In this document: positions 16,105 through 23,935 of the stretch, piece by piece
Layout: the number at the start of each line of letters is the position of its first letter
Numbering within the stretch: the stretch's first letter is position 1
DNA from: an uncultured Oscillospiraceae bacterium
Lineage (GTDB): Bacteria > Bacillota > Clostridia > Oscillospirales > Oscillospiraceae
DNA length: 31,416 nucleotides
Direction of reading: 5' to 3'
Assembly: GCA_958436045.1 (NCBI GenBank)
Contig: CAUBIP010000011.1
Span: 1-31,416, forward strand
Notes under the pieces: generated by a model
Databases searched by the model: none
The model's input: the letters and a program-made list of their open reading frames with translations, nothing else
Told to the model about the DNA's origin: nothing
Program-made: the position numbers and the translations under genes

Positions 16105-16133
16105 ATTTTACCAGCAAACGGGCCAGTTTGCAA
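16105..16133 (-). promoter_or_regulatory. Promoter of the small P-loop protein gene
   Basis: The minus strand reads TTGCAA, 17 bases, TAAAAT, with TGG before the -10. It lies about 50 bases before the start codon. Confidence 0.65.
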
Positions 16134-16172
16134 CTGCTTTCACGGAATATTTACAATCTAAAAAATCAGACC

Positions 16173-17465
16173 TCATTGCACGCCGGGCTTGCCCAGCAGG
16201 CGGAACATATTGCGCTTATAAAACTCCACCCCCGGCTGGTTAAATGGATTGACCCCTAGCATGTATGCAGAGATGCCGCAGGAAAGCTCAAAGAAGAAGA
16301 ACAGCTCGCCCAGCGTAAACGCGCTGACCTCGCCCAGCTGCAGCTGCAGCACCGGCACACCGCCGTCCACATGGGCGGCCATGGTGCCCTGAAAGGCCTG
16401 CTCCTCGACATAGTCCAGCGTCTTGCCCTCGAGATAATTCAGCCCGTCCAGGTTCTTCCAGTCGACCTCAATGGCCGTCTGGTGCACCGGCGGCGCAAAG
16501 CGCAGGACCGTCTCGAAGATGTTCCGCTGCCCCTGCTGGATCATCTGGCCCAGGGAGTGCAGGTCCGCGGTAAACTCCGCCGTGGCCGGGAAGATGCCCT
16601 TGCCGTCCTTGCCCTCGGATTCGCCGAACAGCTGCTGCCACCAGCGGGCCATATACTGGAACGACGGCTCATAGCAGCACAGCAGCTCGATCTGCTTGCC
16701 TCGGCGGTAGAGCAGGTTCCGCAGCGCGGCATATTGCCAGGCAGGGTTTTCAAACGAACGGATATCCAGGTCGATCTTTGCCGACGCCGCGCCCCGCAGC
16801 AGCTCCATCGAGTCGATGCCCGCCACAGCCATCGGCAGCAGGCCAACGGCGGTCAGTACACTATATCGGCCGCCGACATTGGGCGGGATGACAAAGCGTT
16901 CCCAGCCCTCTTCCTCCGCCATCTGGTGCAGCGCACCCTTGCGCGGGTCCGTCGTGACGTAGACGCGGGTCCGGGCCTTTTCTGTGCCGTATTTGCGCTC
17001 CAGCATCCATTTCAGCGCCCGGGTCGCGATGGCGGGCTCTGTCGTTGTGCCGGATTTGGAAATAACGTTGATGGAAAAATCCTTGCCCTCCAGCAGCTGG
17101 CACAGCTCCTGCCAGGCGCGCGTGGAGAGGGTGTTGCCCGCAAAAAGGACCTGGGTCTGCCCCTGCAGATTGTGGTGCTGGCCGCACAGCAGCTCGATCC
17201 CGGCCCGGGGCCCTAAGTAAGACCCGCCGATGCCGACGACGACCAAAACATCCGAGGACTCCCGGATGCGCTGGGCCGCCGTCCGGATGCGCTGCACCTC
17301 TTCCGTCTCGTCCACCGTGGGCAGATCGAGCCAGCCGGTGAAATCGCCGCCCTCGCCCTTGCCGCTGGCCAGGGTCTGATGGGCGCTGGAGACCTCCTGC
17401 TCCGCCGCCAGTAAGTCCGGCAGAGAGAGCTCACCCCATACGTTGGAAAGATCAAGATTTATCAT
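16173..17465 (-). CDS. pgi: Glucose-6-phosphate isomerase
   Basis: 430 residues, the short Bacillus-like form. Interconverts glucose-6-phosphate and fructose-6-phosphate in glycolysis and gluconeogenesis. Motifs seen are GIGGSYLGPRAGIELL, the phosphate-binding SKSGTTTEPAIATR, AEFTADLHSLGQ with the catalytic Glu/His region nearby, and the C-terminal GVNPFNQPGVEFYKRNMF with the conserved Lys. GGGAGG precedes the ATG. Its promoter (17499-17527) and that of the glucokinase gene point in opposite directions from one short region, so the two consecutive steps of glucose use may be co-regulated. No clear terminator was found downstream. Confidence 0.95.
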   Translation of the reverse strand: MINLDLSNVWGELSLPDLLAAEQEVSSAHQTLASGKGEGGDFTGWLDLPTVDETEEVQRIRTAAQRIRESSDVLVVVGIGGSYLGPRAGIELLCGQHHNLQGQTQVLFAGNTLSTRAWQELCQLLEGKDFSINVISKSGTTTEPAIATRALKWMLERKYGTEKARTRVYVTTDPRKGALHQMAEEEGWERFVIPPNVGGRYSVLTAVGLLPMAVAGIDSMELLRGAASAKIDLDIRSFENPAWQYAALRNLLYRRGKQIELLCCYEPSFQYMARWWQQLFGESEGKDGKGIFPATAEFTADLHSLGQMIQQGQRNIFETVLRFAPPVHQTAIEVDWKNLDGLNYLEGKTLDYVEEQAFQGTMAAHVDGGVPVLQLQLGEVSAFTLGELFFFFELSCGISAYMLGVNPFNQPGVEFYKRNMFRLLGKPGVQ

Positions 17466-17498
17466 ACGGTCAACCTCCCGTTACAGTTCATTTTCTAT

Positions 17499-17527
17499 AG
17501 CATACCGCAAACGGGCGGGAAACTCAA
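17499..17527 (-). promoter_or_regulatory. Promoter of pgi
   Basis: The minus strand reads TTGAGT, 17 bases, TATGCT. It lies about 34 bases before the start codon. Confidence 0.55.
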
Positions 17528-17585
17528 TGGATTTTCCACGGAATTTCCAGGAAAATTTTTCCGCGCCCCGCCGGCGGACGACGCC

Positions 17586-17614
17586 TTGTCTTTTTCCGAA
17601 AACAGACGTATAAT
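17586..17614 (+). promoter_or_regulatory. Promoter of the glucokinase gene
   Basis: TTGTCT, 17 bases, TATAAT. Start of transcription near 17621, about 40 bases before the start codon. It is divergent from the pgi promoter, with 58 bases between the two -35 boxes. Confidence 0.7.
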
Positions 17615-17660
17615 AGTTCCAAAATCCGCCGCCTGCGGCGAAACAAAAGGAGCAATCGCC

Positions 17661-18596
17661 ATGCAATATACCTTCGGCGTCGACGTCGGCGGCACCGCGA
17701 TCAAATATGGCCTATTTGGAGACGGGCTCATCGAAAAATGGGCTTCTCCCACCCGGGTAGACGCGAACGGCAGCCAGATCCTCCCGGATATCGCCGCCGC
17801 CCTGGCCGCCTGTCAGGCGCGGCACAGCATCACCCCGGGCCAGATCGCCGGCATCGGCATCGGCGTCCCCGGCCCGGTGGACGCCGCCGGGCGCGTTAAC
17901 CGCTGTGTCAACCTCAACTGGGGTGTCTTCAATATCTGCCAGGCACTGGAGGCGCTGACGGGCCTTCCCGTCCGCGCCGGGAATGACGCCAATGTTGCCG
18001 CCCTGGGCGAGTATTATGACGGCGGCGGCCAGGGCTGCCGCAGCATGGTCATGGTCACCTTCGGAACCGGTGTCGGCGGCGGCATCATCCTGGACGGCAA
18101 AATTCTAAACGGCGCCCACGGCGTCGGCGGAGAGATCGGGCACATCGTCGTCAACCGCGACGAGCCCGTCGCCTGCACCTGCGGCAAGCGGGGGTGCGTG
18201 GAGCAGTACGCCAGCGCCCCGGGCATCTGCCGCGCCGCGCAGCAGGCCCTGGCCGCAACAGACGCCCCCTCCCTGCTGCGCCGCCTCGACCCCTTGACCT
18301 GCAAAGATATCTTCGCCTGCGCCGCCCAGGGCGACGCTGTGGCGGTGCAGGTACTGGACCGCACGTTTGCCTATATGGGCGAATTTCTCGCCGATGTCTG
18401 CTGCGTGATCGACCCGCAGCGGGTCGTGCTGGGCGGGGGCGTCTCCGCAGCGGGGCAGCAGCTGCTTCGCGGCATTGCGCCCCACTTCCACCGGTTCATG
18501 TTCCACGCCTGCCAAGGCACGGAATTTGCCCTGGCTACCCTGGGCAACGCCGCCGGGATCTACGGCGCAGCCAGCCTGTTCCGATCCGACCGCTGA
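17661..18596 (+). CDS. glcK: ROK family glucokinase
   Basis: 311 residues. Phosphorylates glucose with ATP. Visible ROK motifs are the phosphate loop DVGGTAIKYGLF (8-19), GIGIGVPGPVD, the catalytic Asp109 in GNDANVAALGE, GTGVGGGIILDG, and the sugar- and zinc-site GGEIGHIVV with His161, followed by Cys172, Cys174 and Cys179. There is no N-terminal helix-turn-helix, so it is a kinase and not a ROK repressor. AAAAGGAG before the ATG, together with the promoter ending at 17614, decides the start; in-frame codons further up lie in the promoter. Divergent from pgi, and closed by a strong terminator. Confidence 0.9.
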   Translation: MQYTFGVDVGGTAIKYGLFGDGLIEKWASPTRVDANGSQILPDIAAALAACQARHSITPGQIAGIGIGVPGPVDAAGRVNRCVNLNWGVFNICQALEALTGLPVRAGNDANVAALGEYYDGGGQGCRSMVMVTFGTGVGGGIILDGKILNGAHGVGGEIGHIVVNRDEPVACTCGKRGCVEQYASAPGICRAAQQALAATDAPSLLRRLDPLTCKDIFACAAQGDAVAVQVLDRTFAYMGEFLADVCCVIDPQRVVLGGGVSAAGQQLLRGIAPHFHRFMFHACQGTEFALATLGNAAGIYGAASLFRSDR

Positions 18597-18603
18597 TGCA
18601 CAA

Positions 18604-18647
18604 AAAACGCGCTGCACTTCTAAGTTTTTAGAAGCGCAGCGCGTTTT
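18604..18647. terminator. Bidirectional terminator between the glucokinase gene and fakA
   Basis: A long stem of 12 base pairs (18604-18615 with 18636-18647), then one mismatch and seven more pairs (18617-18623 with 18628-18634). A- and T-runs flank it, so it fits both convergent genes. Confidence 0.85.
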
Positions 18648-18675
18648 CTCGTTTCTTTTCGCCGCAAGGGCCGTT

Positions 18676-20322
18676 TTATTCTGCAGAGATCAGGAAATAG
18701 TAGACCGGCTGGCCGCCCTCGACCAGGGTGACCTCGGCGTCCGGGCAAGCGGCTTGGAATATCTCCAGCGCCTGCTGCCCCACCTCCGGCGTCGTATCCG
18801 CGCCGGTGTAGAGGGTGACAAATTCCCGCCCGTCTTCTGCCACATGGCCCGCCAGGCGCTGCAGCAGCGCCGTAAGCTCCTGCGCTGTGCCGAAGAGTGC
18901 GCCGCCGCACAGGGCCAGATAATCGCCCTGGTGGATCTCGTAGCCGTCAAAGTCAGAATCTCGGGCCGCATAGGTGATCTGCATCGTCTCGACGGTGCCC
19001 AGCGCTTCGGTCATCGCCTCGGTATTGGCCTCCGCCGTGCCGTCCGGATCGAACGACAGCAGCGCCGTCACACCTTGGGGGACAGTTTTCGACGGGATGA
19101 CGATGACCGTCTTCTCCGTCAGCGGAATGGTCTGCTCGGCAGCCATAATAATATTTTTATTGTTGGGGAAAACGAATACCGTCTCCGCCGGGGTCCTGTT
19201 GATGGCGCTCAGGATATTCTGCGTCGAGGGATTCATCGTCTGCCCACCGGAGACGATCTGATCGCAGCCCAGATCACGGAATACTGCGGCCAGCCCGTCG
19301 CCCGCGCAGACGCTGACGACACCGAAGGGCTTCTCCGGCGCAGCGACCGGCTCTGCCTGCTGTTGCTCGGCCATCTCCTGCTTCTCCAGGAGCTTTTCCG
19401 TATGCTGCAGGCGCATATTCTCGATCTTTACTTTGACAAGATAGCCGTATTCCAGCGCTTCCTGCAGCGCGATGCCCGGCTGGTTCGTGTGCACATGCAC
19501 CTTGATAATCTCCTCATCGTCCACCAGGACCAGGCTGTCTCCCAGGCCGCTGAGGAAGCTCCGGAGCATCTCCGGGTCCTTCTCCGACTGACGGGAGACG
19601 ATAAACTCGGTGCAGTAAGTAAAGGTGATATCCTCCGTGGCAAAGTCGGAAAAATCGGCCGCGTCCTTGACATCGCCCGCCTGCTCCTCCGTGGGCATCT
19701 CGATATCCTGCCCCCGCAGCGCCGCCAGCATTCCTTCCAAAATCAGCAGCCAGCCCTTGCCGCCTGCGTCCACAACGCCGGCCTTTTTCAGCACCGGGTT
19801 CTGGTTGACTGTCTCCGCCAGGGCCGCTTTGGCCGCCTCGACTGCCGCCTCCAGGACTGCTTCCGGCTCATCGCACACCTCCGCCTTTTCCCCAGCAGCA
19901 GCAGCAGCCAGGCGGGAAACGGTCAGGATCGTGCCCTCAGCGGGCTTCATGACGGCCTTGTACGCCGCCTCGACGCCCTCGGCCAGCGCCGCCGCAAATT
20001 CCGCACCGGTGCAGGTCTCGGCCCCCTTCAGGGACTTGCTCATGCCCCGGAACAGCAGTGATAGGATAACGCCGGAGTTGCCTCTGGCATCCCGCAGCAG
20101 TGCGGAGGCCGCGCCGCCTGCCACCCGGCCGACGTCCATCTGCTTCGGCTGCTGCAGAAGCCGCACCGCAGCGCCCAGGGTCATGCACATATTTGTTCCC
20201 GTGTCGCCATCCGGTACCGGGAATACGTTCAGCTCGTTGATGTGCTGCTTCTGCATCTGAAGCGATGCCGCCGCACTGAGAATCATTCTGCGAAAAATGC
20301 CGCCATCAATGATAAGGCTCAT
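18676..20322 (-). CDS. fakA: DAK2-domain fatty acid kinase subunit FakA (YloV-like)
   Basis: 548 residues. FakA binds ATP and, with a FakB lipid-carrier partner, phosphorylates fatty acids for phospholipid synthesis. The N-terminal DAK2 (Dha kinase-like L) domain shows NVFPVPDGDTGTNMCMTL with metal-binding Asp38 and Asp40, then GARGNSGVILS-like DARGNSGVILSLLFRG. A central region contains VHVHTNQPG, and the C-terminal DegV-like domain contains FPNNKNIIMAAEQ. No FakB is visible in the window. The start at 20322 is fixed by a stop codon two codons upstream; GGAGG is 12 bases before it, a rather long spacing. It lies 38 bases after the Asp23-like gene, a pair conserved across Bacillota. Confidence 0.92.
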   Translation of the reverse strand: MSLIIDGGIFRRMILSAAASLQMQKQHINELNVFPVPDGDTGTNMCMTLGAAVRLLQQPKQMDVGRVAGGAASALLRDARGNSGVILSLLFRGMSKSLKGAETCTGAEFAAALAEGVEAAYKAVMKPAEGTILTVSRLAAAAAGEKAEVCDEPEAVLEAAVEAAKAALAETVNQNPVLKKAGVVDAGGKGWLLILEGMLAALRGQDIEMPTEEQAGDVKDAADFSDFATEDITFTYCTEFIVSRQSEKDPEMLRSFLSGLGDSLVLVDDEEIIKVHVHTNQPGIALQEALEYGYLVKVKIENMRLQHTEKLLEKQEMAEQQQAEPVAAPEKPFGVVSVCAGDGLAAVFRDLGCDQIVSGGQTMNPSTQNILSAINRTPAETVFVFPNNKNIIMAAEQTIPLTEKTVIVIPSKTVPQGVTALLSFDPDGTAEANTEAMTEALGTVETMQITYAARDSDFDGYEIHQGDYLALCGGALFGTAQELTALLQRLAGHVAEDGREFVTLYTGADTTPEVGQQALEIFQAACPDAEVTLVEGGQPVYYFLISAE

Positions 20323-20360
20323 TTGTCACATACACCTCCATGGGGATCGGGGCCGCGCCC

Positions 20361-20714
20361 TCAATCAATATTGATAGAATCCACAAATACATTGACCGCC
20401 TTCACCTGCGTTCCGGTGCAGGATGCGACGACATAGCGTACTTCGGAAATAATGGAACTGGACAGCGCGGCGATATTCACGCCGTGCTCCACAACAATAT
20501 GCAAATCAATGGAAATCGAATCGTCGCTCTCGAAGGTCACATAGACGCCCTTGCTCATGGCCTCCTTGCGCAACAGGTGCACAAGCCCATCGGTCATGGA
20601 GCGGAAGGCCATGCCCTTCACGCCAAAGCAGTTTGTTGCGGCGATACCGGCGATTTTTGTATAAACATGGCTGGAAACAGAAATCGTTCCTTTGTCCGTA
20701 GTCTGACGAATCAT
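20361..20714 (-). CDS. Asp23/Gls24 family protein (YloU-like)
   Basis: 117 residues. Short alkaline-shock-type protein starting MIRQTTDKGTISVSSHVYTKIAG, with the family's VYVTFESDDSISIDLHIVVEHGVNI strand region and an IISEVRYVVASCTGTQVKAVNVFVDSI end. Family members are abundant envelope-stress-linked proteins; the YloU type is almost always beside fakA, as here. AGGAGGT-like sequence (GGAGGTTTC) precedes the ATG. Promoter at 20815-20843; the leader holds a nine-base-pair hairpin at 20783-20803. The rpmB gene often next to this pair in Bacillota is not here. Confidence 0.9.
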   Translation of the reverse strand: MIRQTTDKGTISVSSHVYTKIAGIAATNCFGVKGMAFRSMTDGLVHLLRKEAMSKGVYVTFESDDSISIDLHIVVEHGVNIAALSSSIISEVRYVVASCTGTQVKAVNVFVDSINID

Positions 20715-20782
20715 ACCGAAACCTCCTTATTCCGTTCGGCCGCGCCGCCGTTTTGCCCTCTGCCCGTATCCTGCAAGCAAAG

Positions 20783-20803
20783 GGCACAGGCGACGCCTGT
20801 GCC
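20783..20803. repeat. Hairpin in the leader of the Asp23-like gene
   Basis: GGCACAGGC, three bases, GCCTGTGCC form a perfect nine-base-pair stem in the presumed leader between promoter and start codon. No clean T-run follows. Confidence 0.45.
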
Positions 20804-20814
20804 TGGATTATCTT

Positions 20815-20843
20815 ATTTTAACCGATTTTATAGAAAAGCACAA
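20815..20843 (-). promoter_or_regulatory. Promoter of the asp23-fakA unit
   Basis: The minus strand reads TTGTGC, 17 bases, TAAAAT in an AT-rich stretch. It lies about 100 bases before the start codon. Confidence 0.55.
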
Positions 20844-20884
20844 GAGAAATTTTCAGATTTCCCCCGCGATCCGCCCAAAAGCAG

Positions 20885-20920
20885 GAAAAAACCGCACACG
20901 GCTGCCCGATCCGTGTGCGG
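20885..20920 (-). terminator. Terminator after spoIIE
   Basis: Ten-base-pair stem (20892-20901 with 20911-20920), followed on the minus strand by six or more T. It lies 46 bases after the spoIIE stop. Confidence 0.85.
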
Positions 20921-20966
20921 CTTCCTGCCAGAAATGGCGGCCATTCCCTGTTGGAGATGCCCCTGC

Positions 20967-22973
20967 CTAAGCCGCCGGGGCCTGCAGACGCAGGACGACG
21001 ACGGTGATATCGTCGCCTGGCGCCGCAGCGTCGATGATCCCGGCGGCCAGCTCCGCTACAGGCCACTCTGCCCGGGCGGCGATGCAGCGCTCCGTCTCCT
21101 CCACGCCCGCGCCGTCGCTGGTCAGGACGATGAGATCGCCGGGGCGGAGCGTCAGCTTGATTTTCTGGGCCTTGTCCAGCCCCGCCAATGCCAGCCCCGG
21201 TGGCATGGACGCCTCGCCCAGCCGCCGCAGCACGCCGCCGTGGCGCAAGTAGGAAGGCGCCGCACCCCATTTGAGCAGAAGGGCATTGCCGCTGGCCAAG
21301 TCGATCTGCAGCAGATCCACCGTCGCGAAACGGCCATCGTCCCGCAGCACATAGGCGCTGTTCAACAGCTGCAGCGCGCTGGCGGCATCCAGACCCGCCC
21401 GCAGCAGTCCCGTCAGTGCTTCCATGGCGCTGCTGCTCTCCGCCTTCGCCCCGCGCCCTGTGCCCATGCCGTCGCACAGCAGGACAAAGAACGTCGTCCC
21501 TGGTCCATGGAAGCAGGCGCCCCGGTCACCGGAGAGGGCCTGCCCCCGCTTGCCGACTGCCCGGGCAGCGATCTCCGGCGTGTATTGCGCTTCCTCTTCC
21601 ACGCCGCACAGACCGGCGTCTGCTGCGCCCTGCAAATAGCGGGCCAGCAATAAGTATTGGTCCCGAAGCATCCGGCGGCTCTCCTGCTGCCGGGCCCGGT
21701 ACTGCCGCCGGTATAGGATCCCGTCCAATTGGCGGTTGACCGCCTGCAGAAATGCATCCAGCTGCTGGCAGCGGGTGCAGAACGACGGCGGAAAATCCTC
21801 GGGCGTCGCCCGGTATTGGGCCAGCATCGGCCCAGCGGCGCAGCACAGGGCGTGATACGTATCGCCGCTCTCCCGCTCCCAGCAGGTCCGCCAGCCAGGG
21901 CAGTCCTTGCAGACCGCCTCCGTCGCTCGGTCGAAGATCTCCGCCGCATCCGGGTCGGTATCCTCCATGGCGGCGGGTGCCAGGACGGTATCGTGCAGCC
22001 GCAGGAGCGCATCGGACGCCATCTGCAGCTGCGCGCTCAGCCGCTTCTCCTCTGCTGCGCTGCTGGCATGCGGCAGGAGTCGCAGTCGCGGCACCGCCAG
22101 CGCCGCAATGGATGCTGCTGCCGCGGAGAGCAGGCACATCTGCGCCGCTGTCTGCCCCAGCAGCCAGGCAAAGGCCGCGCTTAGCAGCAGCACCGCCAAA
22201 CTCCGGTGGAAGACTGTCAGATGCCGCACAAGATACCCCGCACCGCTGCAGAGGCAAAGCAGCGCTGTAAACGGCAAGTGCATCCCGCTGCACGTCTCCA
22301 ACACGATCCCCGCAGCTGCCGCCACCGCCAGCCCCTCCGGTGCAGCTGCGGTCACTGCCGTCAAAAACAGGCCGACAGCCAGCCCCGGATGGAACCAGCC
22401 TGCCAGAGAAAACCCGCTCAGTGCCGCCAGCAGCGCTGCACCCAGCAGAAGCCGCGCCCAACGCCGCTGCTCCAGCAGTGCCAGACGGCTGACCCACGAG
22501 CCAGCAAATACGCTCACCAGGCTGGCAAAATACCGCCCCAGCGCCGCCGGTGGGAATTGCATCTGCCACAGCATCCCAAACCCGACCGCCGCCGCGGCCA
22601 CTGTGTGGACCGCAGGCAGATACCAGGCGACAGCCTGATAGCGGCTCTTCCGCAGCAGCCACGCCGCCGCTGGCAGGACAGCCGCCAAAATCAGCGGCCA
22701 AACCCCGTCTGCCACCGGCCACAGCAGGCAGTACCCGGCGCAGCAGCCCAAAAACGACGCCGCCAGTGCTCCTCCGCTGCAGGCCGCCGCCACACAGGCC
22801 GCCAGGGGTGACGGCGCGTCTCCCGTCGGCAGCGCGCAGAGCAGCCCCGTGCCCAAAAAATAGAGCCCATACCGCAAAACCTCCCGCCAAGGTACCTGCA
22901 GTGCCAGCTTACGGTGCTTCGGCCGCGGCAGCTGCAGACCCAGGCCGCCCTGTTTCTTTTCCCGCTCGTTCAA
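20967..22973 (-). CDS. spoIIE: Stage II sporulation protein E (SpoIIE), membrane PP2C phosphatase
   Basis: 668 residues with the chosen start. Dephosphorylates SpoIIAA to release sigma-F in the forespore and acts at the polar septum. The first 300 or so residues are hydrophobic, with about ten membrane helices. A regulatory region with a Cys pattern (CKDCPGWRTCWE, then CTRC) follows, then the PP2C domain with metal-binding Asp in LLCDGMGTGRGAKAES (about 501), TSDGAG and PGDDITVVVL. It is shorter than the 827-residue Bacillus protein, mainly in the N-terminal half. Start: the first ATG (22991) has no ribosome site, whereas GGGGAGG sits nine bases before a TTG at 22973, inside the ATG-started frame. 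Spo0A-box-like sites lie upstream. Confidence 0.9.
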   Translation of the reverse strand: MNEREKKQGGLGLQLPRPKHRKLALQVPWREVLRYGLYFLGTGLLCALPTGDAPSPLAACVAAACSGGALAASFLGCCAGYCLLWPVADGVWPLILAAVLPAAAWLLRKSRYQAVAWYLPAVHTVAAAAVGFGMLWQMQFPPAALGRYFASLVSVFAGSWVSRLALLEQRRWARLLLGAALLAALSGFSLAGWFHPGLAVGLFLTAVTAAAPEGLAVAAAAGIVLETCSGMHLPFTALLCLCSGAGYLVRHLTVFHRSLAVLLLSAAFAWLLGQTAAQMCLLSAAAASIAALAVPRLRLLPHASSAAEEKRLSAQLQMASDALLRLHDTVLAPAAMEDTDPDAAEIFDRATEAVCKDCPGWRTCWERESGDTYHALCCAAGPMLAQYRATPEDFPPSFCTRCQQLDAFLQAVNRQLDGILYRRQYRARQQESRRMLRDQYLLLARYLQGAADAGLCGVEEEAQYTPEIAARAVGKRGQALSGDRGACFHGPGTTFFVLLCDGMGTGRGAKAESSSAMEALTGLLRAGLDAASALQLLNSAYVLRDDGRFATVDLLQIDLASGNALLLKWGAAPSYLRHGGVLRRLGEASMPPGLALAGLDKAQKIKLTLRPGDLIVLTSDGAGVEETERCIAARAEWPVAELAAGIIDAAAPGDDITVVVLRLQAPAA

Positions 22974-23003
22974 AACGCCATCCCTCCCCATATCGTTACT
23001 CGT

Positions 23004-23037
23004 ATCTTAGCATAGGTCGGATGCGGATTATGTCGGA
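23004..23037 (-). promoter_or_regulatory. Candidate Spo0A-dependent promoter of spoIIE
   Basis: GTCGGA occurs twice on the plus strand (23016-23021 and 23032-23037). The second lies in TGTCGGA, one base from the Spo0A box TGTCGAA. Read on the minus strand, TCCGAC is followed after 22 bases by TAAGAT (23004-23009), resembling the long-spaced, 0A-box-overlapped promoters of Bacillus spoIIE and spoIIG. The assignment is inference. Confidence 0.4.
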
Positions 23038-23057
23038 ACCGGGCGCAAAAAATGAAC

Positions 23058-23086
23058 TTGCAAGATCGTCATTTTTCCCATATACT
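23058..23086 (+). promoter_or_regulatory. Promoter of the CYTH protein gene
   Basis: TTGCAA, 17 bases, TATACT. Transcription should start near 23093, 25 bases before the start codon. Confidence 0.7.
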
Positions 23087-23117
23087 AAAAGAAAAAACAA
23101 CGCAGGAGGTAACCACC

Positions 23118-23735
23118 ATGGGGATGGAACAGGAGATCAAGCTCCGGGCTCGGGACGGCGCGGATCCGTCGCTGCTGCCGGAGGACCCGGCGCTGCTGCC
23201 GCTGCGCTGCAGCCCAATGGAATCCATTGAAATGCGCACGACCTACTATGACACGGAGGAGCATATCCTCGCCCGAGCCAAATGGGCGCTGCGCTGCCGG
23301 ACGGAAAACGGCGAGCCCGTCATCACCCTGAAGACGCCGCCGGACGCCAACCATAAGCGGGGCGAGTGGGAGCTGCGGGGCCCCGGCCTGGTCGAACAGG
23401 ACGAGATCCAGCCCGGCGCCTTCAACGCACTTTTCGCCCAGGGCGCGCCGCGGCAGATCCTGGACCTGCACCGCTGCCCCCTTGAGACGCTCTGCCGCGT
23501 AGATTTCCTGCGCCGCCGCTGCCTGCTCTGCCTGCCAGAGGGCACGCGGGTCGAGCTGGCCCTGGATAAGGGGACACTTTACCGGGGCCGCCGCAGCGCC
23601 CCCTTCTGCGAGGTCGAGCTGGAGCTCAAGCAGGGCAGCTTCGCCCATGTGGAAGCGCTGGCCCGGCGGCTGAGCCAAAAATACGGCCTTGTCGAAGAGC
23701 CGCTGAGCAAATTTCAGCAGACGATGCGCCTTTGA
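23118..23735 (+). CDS. CYTH domain protein, probable inorganic triphosphatase
   Basis: 205 residues. The N-terminal MGMEQEIKLR carries the ExExK signature (Glu4, Glu6, Lys8) of the CYTH/triphosphate tunnel metalloenzymes. Further tunnel strands are visible: TTYYDTEEHILARAKWALRCRTENG, VITLKTP, ELALDKGTLY and FCEVELELKQG. Members hydrolyse tripolyphosphate or thiamine triphosphate; a bare CYTH domain without CHAD, as here, fits a soluble triphosphatase, but the substrate is inferred. AGGAGG eight bases before ATG 23118 decides the start; the frame stays open for 22 codons above it, but those lie in and before the promoter. Single-gene unit with a strong terminator. Confidence 0.87.
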   Translation: MGMEQEIKLRARDGADPSLLPEDPALLPLRCSPMESIEMRTTYYDTEEHILARAKWALRCRTENGEPVITLKTPPDANHKRGEWELRGPGLVEQDEIQPGAFNALFAQGAPRQILDLHRCPLETLCRVDFLRRRCLLCLPEGTRVELALDKGTLYRGRRSAPFCEVELELKQGSFAHVEALARRLSQKYGLVEEPLSKFQQTMRL

Positions 23736-23780
23736 TCCCCCCTGCGCCAAGCACACCAGGTGCAGCACGCGGGAATACCG

Positions 23781-23819
23781 CAAGCGCCGCGCGCGAAATG
23801 CGTGCGGCGCTTGTTTTTT
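23781..23819 (+). terminator. Terminator after the CYTH gene
   Basis: Ten-base-pair stem (23781-23790 with 23804-23813) followed by TTTTTT. Confidence 0.85.
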
Positions 23820-23854
23820 GCCTTGCCTGCTATCTCAAAAACACCTAGCGGCAG

Positions 23855-23886
23855 AAAAACAGCGGACTGCCGAAGCAGCCCGCTGT
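23855..23886 (-). terminator. Terminator after gdhA
   Basis: Twelve-base-pair stem with one G-U pair (23859-23870 with 23875-23886) and, on the minus strand, a TTCG tetraloop, followed by five T. Confidence 0.88.
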
Positions 23887-23935
23887 CTCATCGTTTGTAC
23901 AAGTGAAACATGCAAAGGTATGATGTAAGTGCTCC

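Noticed and set aside
18475..20061. Plus-strand open frame of 528 codons opposite fakA
   Set aside because: It begins inside the glucokinase gene, crosses a strong terminator and mirrors fakA.
21526..22890. Minus-strand open frame of 454 codons in another frame of spoIIE
   Set aside because: Glycine- and alanine-rich out-of-frame reading of a real gene.
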